Positions 17,875-26,207 of a stretch of 64,000 nt of DNA are shown piece by piece. The notes beneath the pieces are model-generated. The model was not told where the DNA came from and ran no database searches. It saw only the letters and a program-made list of their open reading frames with translations. This DNA comes from Kitasatospora azatica KCTC 9699. Its GTDB lineage: Bacteria; Actinomycetota; Actinomycetes; Streptomycetales; Streptomycetaceae. Every line of letters begins with the position of its first letter. Positions within the stretch are counted from its first letter, which is position 1. The position numbers were made by a program, and so were the translations under genes. The stretch lies in NCBI RefSeq assembly GCF_000744785.1, contig NZ_JQMO01000002.1, positions 2,108,001 through 2,172,000 on the forward strand. Direction: 5' to 3'.

Positions 17875-19179
17875 ATGCGAATCGGCCGCCTGGCACTGGC
17901 CGCCGCCGCCCTGCTGCTGCTCACCACCGCAGGGATCGAGAGCGGCAGCAACCCGCTCAGCACCGCGGACCGCACGCCCGCCGCGACCGACTCGCCGAGC
18001 CCCACCCCGCGCGCCGCAGCGCCCAAGCCGGCCACCCAGATGGCCAGCCACGAAGTCCCGTTCGGCGCCTTCGTCGGCTCCTGGGACAACTACATTCCGC
18101 AGATCGCCAGGATGTCCGGCTGGCTGAACGGCGCCAACATGCAGGTCGGTCACACCTACTTGGCCGGAAACAGCTGGGCCGATGTCGAGGGCGAGACCAA
18201 GGTGCTGGCCCTCTGGTCGCAGTGGCGCCTCGCCGACCGCAGCCGGACCCTGGTGCTCAACGTGCCGATGGTGGTGCCCAACGAGGGCGACCTGCCGGAC
18301 GACCAGGTCGCCCAGCTGCTCGGCCAGGGCGCGCACGGCGCCTTCGACCAGCACTTCCTGAGGCTGGCCCGCAAGCTGGTCGCGCTCGGCGGCAGCGACA
18401 CCGTGATCGTGCTCGGCTGGGAGATGAACGGCATCACCTACAGCAGCCGCTGCAAGCCCGACCCGACCGCGTGGAAGGCCTACTGGCGGCGGATCATCGG
18501 CGTGATGCGCTCGGTGCCCGGGCAGCGGTTCCGCTTCGACTTCACCCCGAACCGCGGGCTGGACGCGATCGCCTGGACCAAGTGCTACCCCGGCGACGAC
18601 GTGGTGGACATCATCGGCACCGACAGCTACGACCAGCCGGCCGGCGCCGCCTTCGACGACTACGTCCACGAGCCGTACGGCCTGGAGGACCAGGTGGAGT
18701 TCGCCGCCAAGCGCGGCAAGCCGGTCTCGTACCCGGAGTGGGGGCTGTTCCGCAACGGCGACAACCCCGAGTTCGTGCGGCGGATGGTCGACTGGATGCG
18801 CACCCACGACACGGCGTACCAGACGCTGACCGACTACTGCCCGCACGGGTTCTGGGAGTGCAACAACAACCCGCGCTCCAGTTCGGTGTACAAGCAGCTG
18901 CTGAGCGGCTCGAAGGGCGCGGGGCCACAGCGTCCGACCCGGCCGCGGCCGAGCGGCAGTCCTGCGCCGTCTAACTCGACGTCGGCTTCGGCCGGCCCCT
19001 CCGCGTCTCCCAGCCCGTCGCCGCTGGCCACACCCACGCCGTCGGCCTCGCCCTCTGCCACTCCGTCAGCCCCGCTGCTGCCGGGTCTGCCGCCGGGTCT
19101 GCCGGAACTGCCCGCGATCCCCGGGCTGCCGGGGCTGTCCAACCTGCCCGGATTCCCGGGCCGGCCGGTCAGCGGTTGA
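17875..19179 (+). CDS. Secreted GH26-like glycoside hydrolase
   Basis: This 434-aa protein has a signal peptide (LALAAAALLLLTTAG). The catalytic (beta/alpha)8-type domain covers about 58-355. The GH26/clan A pattern is present: acid/base Glu183 in GWEMNG and nucleophile Glu288 in YPEWG. GH26 enzymes cleave mannans or mixed beta-glucans. Residues 358-434 are a Ser/Pro/Ala-rich linker ending in a PGLP-rich tail, perhaps wall-associated. It faces the exopolysaccharide operon, suggesting that it trims the polymer made there. RBS GGAGGAG precedes ATG 17875. Confidence 0.8.
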   Translation: MRIGRLALAAAALLLLTTAGIESGSNPLSTADRTPAATDSPSPTPRAAAPKPATQMASHEVPFGAFVGSWDNYIPQIARMSGWLNGANMQVGHTYLAGNSWADVEGETKVLALWSQWRLADRSRTLVLNVPMVVPNEGDLPDDQVAQLLGQGAHGAFDQHFLRLARKLVALGGSDTVIVLGWEMNGITYSSRCKPDPTAWKAYWRRIIGVMRSVPGQRFRFDFTPNRGLDAIAWTKCYPGDDVVDIIGTDSYDQPAGAAFDDYVHEPYGLEDQVEFAAKRGKPVSYPEWGLFRNGDNPEFVRRMVDWMRTHDTAYQTLTDYCPHGFWECNNNPRSSSVYKQLLSGSKGAGPQRPTRPRPSGSPAPSNSTSASAGPSASPSPSPLATPTPSASPSATPSAPLLPGLPPGLPELPAIPGLPGLSNLPGFPGRPVSG

Positions 19180-19230
19180 GGCCGGTCAGCGACCGGACCC
19201 GCCGGCGGCCGGGGCCGGTCAGCGGTTGAG
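19163..19230. repeat. 18-bp direct repeat spanning two convergent gene ends
   Basis: The 18-base sequence ggccggtcagcggttgag occurs at 19163-19180 and 19213-19230, with a shorter copy starting at 19181. The first copy encodes the GH26 C-terminus and stop; the second, read on the other strand, encodes the last codons and stop of the acyltransferase. Confidence 0.85.
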
Positions 19231-20391
19231 CAGGGCGCGCAGCCGGCGGACCGGCTCGCGCAGCCTGGGCGTGGCAGCTGCGCGAGCCCGCGCCAACGCC
19301 AGCCGCAGGCTCAGCACGAGCGCGAAGTGGCGCGGGCCGAGCAACAGCCGGTGGTTGTGCTCCCGCTCCGGCCGCCAGCGCTCCTTGTACGGCTCCTCAC
19401 CGCGCATCAGACTGAGCTCCGGGATCCCGGCGCGCACGGCCTCCTCCAGCGAGGTGCCGAAGAGCAGGCCCGCGATGTCGATCCGCTCGCGCAACTGCGG
19501 GTGCGCGCCGTACAGGTAGAGCCCCGCGAAGGACGGGCAGAGCAGCAGCAGGTCCACCGCCATCAGCTGCTCGCCCAGGTAGTAGCGGTACACCACGGCC
19601 TGGCCGAGCCGGGCCAACCCCTCGGTGGACTCGGCCAGATGCCGCCGGAACCGGTCGCTGACGTGCTCGGGCGTGACGGTCCGGCTCTCCCACTGCAGCG
19701 CGTGCAGCCGCAGCAGGTCGGCCATCGCCGCACGGGTCTCGGCCACCGGCACCCGGCGGGCCGCGACCCCGGCCTCCAGCAGCTTGCGCTGCTTGGCCCG
19801 GCTGCGCTGGGCGGTGCGACCGGGAAGCCGACTCAGCAGCTGCTCCATCGGGACGGCCGGAAGGTGCTGGCAGACCGAGTCCAGCAGCTGGTGGCGGCGC
19901 CCGGTCCAGGCCGCGTACAGCTGGTGCGCCGCCGAGCCGGGTCGGACCTCGCGCAGCTCCAGGGCTTGCCAGGGGCGCCGCAGCGGCAGCGCGGCGGCCA
20001 GGGCGGCGGCGGCGCTCTCCCGGCGCTGGTCGTCCAACAGCACGTCGGTGAAGTCGATCAGGCCACCGCCGAGGCCGGTCAGGGTGCCGGTGCGGGTGCG
20101 GGCCAGCGCCGCGGCGCCGACCAGCAGTCCGTCCCGGCGGACCAGCACCACCCGCAGGGCGCCCGGCCGGCCGTAGGCCCGCCACCAGGAGGCCTGCCAG
20201 GCGGCGGACTGGAACGGGGTGGCGGTGCGGCAGCGGGCGGCGAGGGCCTCCCACTCGGGGGCCAGGGTGCGCAGGGCGTCGTCCTCGCGGCGGATCTCGA
20301 TGGTCCACTGCGCGGTGTCGGCGGGCAGGCCGGCGGCCGGGCCAGGCTGGCTGGGGGCGGCGGTCGGGCGGAAGAGGTGCAGGGCGGTCAT
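19219..20391 (-). CDS. GNAT-type acyltransferase, CelD/BcsL-like (polysaccharide modification)
   Basis: This 390-aa protein is of the Acetyltransf_6/FemAB-like fold found in exopolysaccharide loci (CelD/BcsL family). It carries PFQSAAWQASWWRAYG near residue 60, and FAGLYLYGAHPQLRE and SLMRGEEPYKERW near 300-350, typical of this family. It probably adds an acyl group to a sugar precursor or to the polymer. The start overlaps the stop of the upstream Wzz-like gene (ATGA at 20388-20391). It is the last gene of the operon. Confidence 0.75.
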   Translation of the reverse strand: MTALHLFRPTAAPSQPGPAAGLPADTAQWTIEIRREDDALRTLAPEWEALAARCRTATPFQSAAWQASWWRAYGRPGALRVVLVRRDGLLVGAAALARTRTGTLTGLGGGLIDFTDVLLDDQRRESAAAALAAALPLRRPWQALELREVRPGSAAHQLYAAWTGRRHQLLDSVCQHLPAVPMEQLLSRLPGRTAQRSRAKQRKLLEAGVAARRVPVAETRAAMADLLRLHALQWESRTVTPEHVSDRFRRHLAESTEGLARLGQAVVYRYYLGEQLMAVDLLLLCPSFAGLYLYGAHPQLRERIDIAGLLFGTSLEEAVRAGIPELSLMRGEEPYKERWRPEREHNHRLLLGPRHFALVLSLRLALARARAAATPRLREPVRRLRALLNR

Positions 20392-21167
20392 TTGGTACTC
20401 CCGGCCGGCTCCGGCTCGGGCTGCTCGGCGGGGGTGGCCTTGGCGCCAGCCTTGGGGACGGCCTGCTTCCTGGGTGCGGCTTGCTTCTTGGGGGCGGGGA
20501 CCACGGGGGTCTCCGGGATCGGTGCGGTCTCCGGAGTCACGGGGGTCTCCGGGACCGCGGGGGTCTCCAGGATCGCGGGGGTCTCCGCCGTCTCCGCCTG
20601 TGCTTGCTCGGTCGGCTTGCGGCGGACCGTCATCCCCAGCGCCCCCACCAGCACTCCCGCCGCCGCGCCCACCGCGACGTCCAGCTGTGCGCTGGGCGTG
20701 GTCGGCTTGTCCGGCTCGGCGGCGGCCGCCAGCGGCACCAGTTTGACCCCGGTCTCCTTGGAGCTGGTGTTGGCGAACGAGACCAGTGCCTTGGCCACCG
20801 CGTCCGCCGCCTTCACAGCCTCCTGCGGCTTGCTCCCGGTACCGTCGATCTCGATCACGGGTGCGTCCGGCGAGGTGGTGCCGTGCACCAGCTGGGCCAG
20901 CTCCGCGCCGCTGTGCCCGGCGTCGGCGGCCGCCAGCACCAGCACCTGCGGCTGCCCGGCCAGTCGGCCGTACGCCTGCGCGAAGTTGACCGCCACGCCG
21001 GGTTCGGTGGTGTTCTCCGGGACCACCACCACATAGGAGTTGGCGGCGTAGGCGGGCGGGGTGACGACGGCGTAGCCGGCTCCGGCGACCGCGCCGACGG
21101 GGACCGCCAGGGCGATCGGCCACCAACGCCTGGCCAGCTTGCGGACGTTCTGCAGTCGAGCGGTCAT
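20388..21167 (-). CDS. Wzz-like chain-length/polysaccharide co-polymerase membrane protein
   Basis: This 259-aa protein has a helix at about 16-36 (WWPIALAVPVGAVAGAGYAV), an extracytoplasmic domain, and a second helix at about 165-185 (VAVGAAAGVLVGALGMTV). This is the arrangement of Wzz/capsule-length regulators. The cytosolic tail is Pro/Glu-rich and is built partly from five 18-bp DNA repeats (ETPxxP peptides). There is no tyrosine-kinase domain. It overlaps its downstream gene by four bases and follows the GT4 gene by one base. Confidence 0.72.
   Translation of the reverse strand: MTARLQNVRKLARRWWPIALAVPVGAVAGAGYAVVTPPAYAANSYVVVVPENTTEPGVAVNFAQAYGRLAGQPQVLVLAAADAGHSGAELAQLVHGTTSPDAPVIEIDGTGSKPQEAVKAADAVAKALVSFANTSSKETGVKLVPLAAAAEPDKPTTPSAQLDVAVGAAAGVLVGALGMTVRRKPTEQAQAETAETPAILETPAVPETPVTPETAPIPETPVVPAPKKQAAPRKQAVPKAGAKATPAEQPEPEPAGSTK
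20503..20592 (-). repeat. Five 18-bp tandem repeats in the Wzz-like gene
   Basis: Five units share the core gggggtctcc or a close variant, encoding ETP-containing hexapeptides in the C-terminal tail. The first, third, fourth and fifth units are the most alike. Confidence 0.85.
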
Positions 21168-21168
21168 C

Positions 21169-22341
21169 TCAGCTCTTCCTCCCGGTCGGGACCGGCCCCT
21201 GGCCCTGCCCCAACCGCTGGTACAGCTCGCCCAGTTGGGCCGCTGTGCGGACAATGTCGTAGTGCGCCACGGCAGCCGGCCTGGGCAGCGTGACGGTCCC
21301 GGTGGGCGCGGTCGCCAGGTCGAACAGCGCGTCGCGGTACGCACCGGCCCTCGAGGGCAACTTGACGGCTCCGGGGGCGGCGTCGGCGGGCAGCTCCTCC
21401 AGTGCCGGGCAGCCGCTGTGCAGGATCGGCAGGCCGGCCGCCAGCCCCTCCAGCACCGCGAGCCCGAAGGTCTCCTCAGTCGAGGGCGCGGCGAGCACGT
21501 CCATGGCCGTCAACAGCTCCGGCACGTCGGCCCGTTCACCGACGAAGACGGCCCGCTCGCCGGCCGCCCGCTGCAGTGCGGCCCGCTCCGGTCCTTCGCC
21601 CACCACCAGCAGCCGGACCGATCCGGAGAGCCCGGTCACTGCCTCGACCAGCACCTCGAAGCGCTTGCCGGGCACCAGCCGACCCACCGCGCCGACCACG
21701 AAGGCATCGGCGGGCAGGCCCAACTCCCGCCGGATCCGGGCCCGCCGGGCGGTCCGGTCCGCGCCGGTTGCGGCGAACCGGCCGACCTCGATGCCGTTCG
21801 GCAGCACCGCCACCCGCTGCTCGGGCACGCCCCAGTCGGCCAGCTGCCCGGCCACCTGCCGGGACACCGCGACGGTGGTGCTGCCGAGCCGCTCGGCCAC
21901 CAGGTAGAGCGACTTGACACCGGTGCCGACCGCCCGCCCCTCGATGGTGCCCGCATGCAGCGAGTGCTCGGTGGCCAGCACCACCCGGACCCCCGCCAAC
22001 CGGGCCGCCAACCGCCCGTACAGCCCGGCCCGGTAGAGGTGGGTGTGCACGACGTCGTAGCGGCCGCGCCGGATCAGCCGGGTCAGCCTGGGCAGCACCG
22101 CGACGTCCCGGTTCCCGCGCATCGCCAGGTCGTGCACCGGCACGCCCTCGGCCCGCAGCGCCGCCGCGACGCTGCCGGGATTGGTCAGCGTGGCCACCTC
22201 GCAGTCGATGCCGGGCGGCAGGTGACGGATCGTCAGCAGCAGCTGCTGTTCGGCGCCGCCGGCGGCCAGGCCGGTGATGATGTGCAGCACCCGCATCGGC
22301 CGGACTCGCGCGGGCGGGACTCGCCCGGGTGCGCCGCTCAT
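21169..22341 (-). CDS. Glycosyltransferase family 4
   Basis: This 390-aa GT-B enzyme begins, after a 15-residue leader, with VLHIITGLAAGGAEQQL, the GT4 N-terminal Gly-rich loop. The C-terminal half carries VGRLVPGKRFEVL and the EX7E motif EETFGLAVLE. GT4 enzymes are retaining and use nucleotide sugars. It presumably adds one sugar to the lipid-linked repeat unit. Start ATG 22341 overlaps the upstream deacetylase stop (ATGA). Confidence 0.85.
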   Translation of the reverse strand: MSGAPGRVPPARVRPMRVLHIITGLAAGGAEQQLLLTIRHLPPGIDCEVATLTNPGSVAAALRAEGVPVHDLAMRGNRDVAVLPRLTRLIRRGRYDVVHTHLYRAGLYGRLAARLAGVRVVLATEHSLHAGTIEGRAVGTGVKSLYLVAERLGSTTVAVSRQVAGQLADWGVPEQRVAVLPNGIEVGRFAATGADRTARRARIRRELGLPADAFVVGAVGRLVPGKRFEVLVEAVTGLSGSVRLLVVGEGPERAALQRAAGERAVFVGERADVPELLTAMDVLAAPSTEETFGLAVLEGLAAGLPILHSGCPALEELPADAAPGAVKLPSRAGAYRDALFDLATAPTGTVTLPRPAAVAHYDIVRTAAQLGELYQRLGQGQGPVPTGRKS

Positions 22342-23132
22342 CGGGCGGCCCCCCGTCGGCGCAGCTCGGTCATCACGTCGCGCAGGCCGTGCCGGCCGCG
22401 TTTGGCGCGCAGCCGCCAGGCGCCGTCGCGGTCGCCGACGTAGCAGCGCGGCAGCGCGAACCGCCCGGCCAGGGTGCTGTGCCGGATCGCCACCGCGTAG
22501 TCGTAGCCGGCCTCCTCGACGGCGCGGGTGGCGGGCTCGTCCACGTCACCGTACGGGTAGCAGAAGCCGCCGACCCGGCCGCCGACCAGCTGCTCCAGGG
22601 TGGTGCGGCTGTCCCGCACTTCCGCGCGGAGCAGCTCGGCCGGCACCCCCGGCAGGGCCACGTGGCTGACCCCGTGCGAGCCGATCTCCCAGCCGCTGGC
22701 GGCCAGTTCACGGACCTGGTCGACGGTGAGCAGGGCCTTGCGCGGCCCCTCGACGTCCCAGCCGTTGTCGCCACCGAGCCGGCCCGCGACCACGTAAGCG
22801 GTGGCGGTGAAGCCGTAGGTGGAGAGCACCGGGACGACATGCCGAGCGAAGTCGGCGTAGCCGTCGTCGAAGGTCAGGCCGACCAGCCGCTCTCGCCGCC
22901 CGGCGGCCCGGGCGGCCAGCAGCTCGCGCATGCTGACGCCGCGCCAGCCGCGAGCGGCCAGCCAGCGCATCTGGGCGGCGAACCGCTCGGGGCTGACCGT
23001 GAGTAGGTAGGGGTCTTCCTCCTCCTCGGCCACCGAGTGGTACATCAGGATCCACGGGGCGCCGTACCGGCGACCCCCGTCGGCGCCGCTCTGGCGGGGC
23101 AGGCGCGGGCGGCGGGTGAGTTCAGCGACCAT
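22338..23132 (-). CDS. NodB-type polysaccharide deacetylase (CE4)
   Basis: This 264-aa protein has CE4 motifs: TFDDGY (catalytic base and metal Asp), SHGVSH (metal histidines) and FCYPYGDVD. CE4 enzymes remove acetyl groups from N-acetylhexosamines. No signal peptide or membrane helix is obvious, so the acceptor may be a cytosolic lipid-linked sugar. Its start lies inside the end of the flippase gene (11-base overlap). Confidence 0.85.
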   Translation of the reverse strand: MVAELTRRPRLPRQSGADGGRRYGAPWILMYHSVAEEEEDPYLLTVSPERFAAQMRWLAARGWRGVSMRELLAARAAGRRERLVGLTFDDGYADFARHVVPVLSTYGFTATAYVVAGRLGGDNGWDVEGPRKALLTVDQVRELAASGWEIGSHGVSHVALPGVPAELLRAEVRDSRTTLEQLVGGRVGGFCYPYGDVDEPATRAVEEAGYDYAVAIRHSTLAGRFALPRCYVGDRDGAWRLRAKRGRHGLRDVMTELRRRGAAR

Positions 23133-24861
23133 CGGTCAGCGTTCCTTCCTCCAGACTTGGCGCCGGTGCGGCTCCCGGACCGGCGCCCTCCCCGTCCCCG
23201 TGGCGCCGGGTGGGCCGCAGCCTTGGCAGCAGTCCGATCACCCGGCGGGCGGGGCCGGTCAGTTCGCGGGCTCCGAGCCAGGCGCCGAGGCCGAGGTAGA
23301 CCGTGAGCACGGCGCTGCCGCCGGTCAGGATCGACAGCGGTGCCGGATGCACCGCGCGGGCGGCGAGCGCGCCGGCGGCTGCGGCGCCCGCAGCCGCAAG
23401 CAGCAACCTGGCCTGCCCGGCGAGCACCTGGCGCATCCGCAGCGCGATGCCGCGCAGTGCGAGCCCGCGCAGCAGCAGCACCGCCGTGGTGGTGATGCCG
23501 GCCGCGTTGCCCGCCGCCAGTCCCAGCGCGCCGAACTGACGGATCGCCAGTAGGCCTACCAGGGTGGTGACCACCAGGCCGAAGGCCATCGCCCCGACCG
23601 GGTACCAGTCCAGCAGCCGGTCCGCCGCCTCCTCGGGGCGCGGATCGTCCGCCCGGCGCACGGCCGGCCGCATCGAGAAGAACGGGCGGACCATCACCCC
23701 GATCAGCGCCTGCGCCAGCAGTCCGAAGCTGTACACCTGGATCACCTGCGCGGTGGCGGCCGTGTCGGCCCGGCTGAAGGCGCCGCGCTGGAAGAGCAGC
23801 GAGACCACCGCGGGTGCGCAGGCGATCAGGAAGGCCGTGCCGGCCAGCACCACCGCGGCCGCCTGCCCGAGGTCCTTCTCCACCCGGTCCCGGGCGGCGG
23901 TCAGGTCCCCGGCGGCCAGCGCCCGAGCTACCAGGGGGAAGGTCACCGTGCAGATCAGGATCGCGGTGGTCATCGCCAACTGGGAGACCTTGGCGGCGTA
24001 GTTGAGGTGCGAGATGGTCCCGGCCGGCAGCGTCGAGCCGAGGAAGCGCTCGATGAACACCTGCGACTGTCGGGTCAGTGTGAAGGCGGCCACCGGCAGC
24101 AGCGCCAGCGGGCTGAGCAGCAGTCCGCGGCCGCCGCGCGGCGCCCGCCCCCGCCCGCGTCGACCGTCCCGTAGCGCCCGGACGAACGGACCGACCAGCA
24201 CCCCGGCCATCAGCAGGCTGCCGAAGGCCACTCCGAGGGCGGCCGCGCGGACCCCGAAGAGGCTGTGGCAGACCGTCAGGATGGTCAGGATGCCCAGGTT
24301 GTAGGCCACGTAGATGACGGCCGGGGCGGTGAAGCGGTGGTGCGCGCGCAGGGCGGCGCCGAGGTAGCCGGCCACGCCGAACGGCAGGATGGTGACGGCG
24401 GTGATCCGGGTGCAGGTGACGGCGAGCGCCGGGTCGGCCAGCCCCGGGGCCAGGGTGTGCACCAGCTGGGGCGCCCAGAGCATGGTGGCCCCGGACAGGC
24501 CGCACAGCCCGGCCAGCAGCCAGGGCAGCGTGGCGGCCGTCAACTGCCGTACCGGGTCCGGGCCTTCGGGCCGCTCCTCGCGCAGCACCAGGGCCAGGCT
24601 GAAGGCCGGGACCATCAGGAAGGCCATCGCGTCCTCGATCAGCAGCGGCGCCGCCGTCTCGGGGACCGTCCAGGAGACCAGGAAGGCGTCGGTGCCCTCG
24701 TCCGCTCCGAAGAACCGGGCCAGCAGCAGGTCGCGCAGCAGGCCGAGCGCCGAGCCGGCCGCACTGAGCACCGCGGTGATGCCGAAGGCCTTGGCCAGGA
24801 AGGAGGATTGGCGCCCGCGCTCGACCTGCGGGGGCGCCGGCGGGCTCTGGGTGGTGGTCAT
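23122..24861 (-). CDS. MurJ/MviN-type lipid-linked oligosaccharide flippase
   Basis: This 579-aa membrane protein of the MOP superfamily has about 14 helices. The N-terminal pattern SALGLLRDLLLARFFGADEGTD, read in parts, is the MurJ-type first helix and loop. In an exopolysaccharide operon it probably acts as the Wzx-type flippase for the lipid-linked repeat unit rather than as the housekeeping lipid II flippase. The ATG at 24861 overlaps the polymerase stop (ATGA). A longer open frame upstream is only the antisense-like shadow of other genes. Confidence 0.82.
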   Translation of the reverse strand: MTTTQSPPAPPQVERGRQSSFLAKAFGITAVLSAAGSALGLLRDLLLARFFGADEGTDAFLVSWTVPETAAPLLIEDAMAFLMVPAFSLALVLREERPEGPDPVRQLTAATLPWLLAGLCGLSGATMLWAPQLVHTLAPGLADPALAVTCTRITAVTILPFGVAGYLGAALRAHHRFTAPAVIYVAYNLGILTILTVCHSLFGVRAAALGVAFGSLLMAGVLVGPFVRALRDGRRGRGRAPRGGRGLLLSPLALLPVAAFTLTRQSQVFIERFLGSTLPAGTISHLNYAAKVSQLAMTTAILICTVTFPLVARALAAGDLTAARDRVEKDLGQAAAVVLAGTAFLIACAPAVVSLLFQRGAFSRADTAATAQVIQVYSFGLLAQALIGVMVRPFFSMRPAVRRADDPRPEEAADRLLDWYPVGAMAFGLVVTTLVGLLAIRQFGALGLAAGNAAGITTTAVLLLRGLALRGIALRMRQVLAGQARLLLAAAGAAAAGALAARAVHPAPLSILTGGSAVLTVYLGLGAWLGARELTGPARRVIGLLPRLRPTRRHGDGEGAGPGAAPAPSLEEGTLTDGR

Positions 24862-26201
24862 GGGGTCTCCCGGGCCGGCAGCGCCCACCAGGTCGCCACG
24901 CCCAGGATCACCGAGGTCAGCACCGTGGTGGTGCCCCCGATGTCGGCGTAGAGGAAGTCCACCAGGACCCAGCAGAGCAGCCCGACGGCGGCGGTACCGG
25001 CCGCACCGGGCCGTCGCAGGCAGCCGATCAGCAGGGAGAGGAAGAGGCCGCCGTAGGCCACCATCCCGACCAGGCCCTGCTCGCTGAGCACCAGGAAGTA
25101 CATGTTGTGCGGGGAGAGCAGCGGTTCGCGGGTGAAGCCGATGGTGGAGTCCGCGGCATCGCTGCCGGAGGAGAGCCGCAGCGGGGCGTGCGAGTCGCGC
25201 AGCCGCTGGAAGCTCTTCGGTCCGGCGCCGGTGACCGGGTGGTCGGCCCAGATCGCCCGGGCGGTGGCCCACAGGTCGTAGCGGTCGCTGACCGAGTGGT
25301 CCTCGTTGCCGCCGGAGACCGAGCCGATGCTGCTGAGCCGCTCGGCCACCCCGCCGCCGCCCGCGCCCAGCCCGCCGACCAGCACGATCGCCGCCGCCAC
25401 GCCCAGTGCGGCCCAGCGCAGCGCGAGCCGGCGGTCCGCCTTGAGCAGCAGCACGGTGGCGCCGACGGCGGTGGCGATCCAGCTGCCGCGGCTGAACGAG
25501 ACGGCGAGCGGGAAGACCAGGAAGGCCGCCGTCGCCAGCAGCGCCCGCCGGCCCCAACTGCCCGGCCGCTCCGCCAGGCCGAGGGCCAGCGCGGCCAGCA
25601 GCCCGAAGCTGACCACCCCGGACATCGCCATGATGTCGAGCGCGCCGAAGGTGCCGACCGCCCGGATCGGCTGCCCGGTGTAGGAGGCGCCGGTGCCGGT
25701 CAGGTACTGCTCGGCACCGACCACGCCCTCGATCAGCGCGGCCAGCACGAAGGCGCCGAGCACCACCCGCAGGTCGGTGCGGTCGCGCAGCGCGGCCAGC
25801 ACGGCGGCCGGGACCAGCACGAAGATCTGCACCAGCCGGATGAACCCGGTCAGGCTGGCGGACGGGTCGATCGAGGTGACGGTCGCGGCGGCGGCCGCCA
25901 CCGTGACGGCCGCGAAGACCAGCGCGGCCGGGCGGCTCAGCCCTGGGGCCTGTCCGGCCGATCTTGCCGGGCGGCCGCGCAGCAGGTCGAGGGCGAGCAG
26001 CCCGACCAGGGCGAGTGAGGCGAGGTCGGCCGGGGTGATGTGGACGGCGGCGGCCACGTCCTTCTCGCCGGTCGGCACGCAGACCAGCAGGATGGTCGCG
26101 GCCGCGAGCAGGCTGGGCCGGCGCAGCAGGGCCGTGACTCCGGCTCGCCGCAGCACCGCGGGCAGTTTCAAGCCGTCGGCGGCGGGCAGGGTGAGCGCCA
26201 C
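24858..26201 (-). CDS. O-antigen ligase/polymerase family membrane protein (Wzy-like)
   Basis: This 447-aa protein has about 11-12 membrane helices and a large extracytoplasmic loop between about 300 and 360. The loop contains HPVTGAGPKSFQRLRDS and SPHNMYFLVLSEQG, the latter the Wzy_C signature region (PHN). Such proteins polymerise or ligate lipid-linked repeat units. It lies six bases after the sugar transferase gene and overlaps the flippase gene. Confidence 0.83.
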   Translation of the reverse strand: MALTLPAADGLKLPAVLRRAGVTALLRRPSLLAAATILLVCVPTGEKDVAAAVHITPADLASLALVGLLALDLLRGRPARSAGQAPGLSRPAALVFAAVTVAAAAATVTSIDPSASLTGFIRLVQIFVLVPAAVLAALRDRTDLRVVLGAFVLAALIEGVVGAEQYLTGTGASYTGQPIRAVGTFGALDIMAMSGVVSFGLLAALALGLAERPGSWGRRALLATAAFLVFPLAVSFSRGSWIATAVGATVLLLKADRRLALRWAALGVAAAIVLVGGLGAGGGGVAERLSSIGSVSGGNEDHSVSDRYDLWATARAIWADHPVTGAGPKSFQRLRDSHAPLRLSSGSDAADSTIGFTREPLLSPHNMYFLVLSEQGLVGMVAYGGLFLSLLIGCLRRPGAAGTAAVGLLCWVLVDFLYADIGGTTTVLTSVILGVATWWALPARETP

Positions 26202-26207
26202 AGTGGG

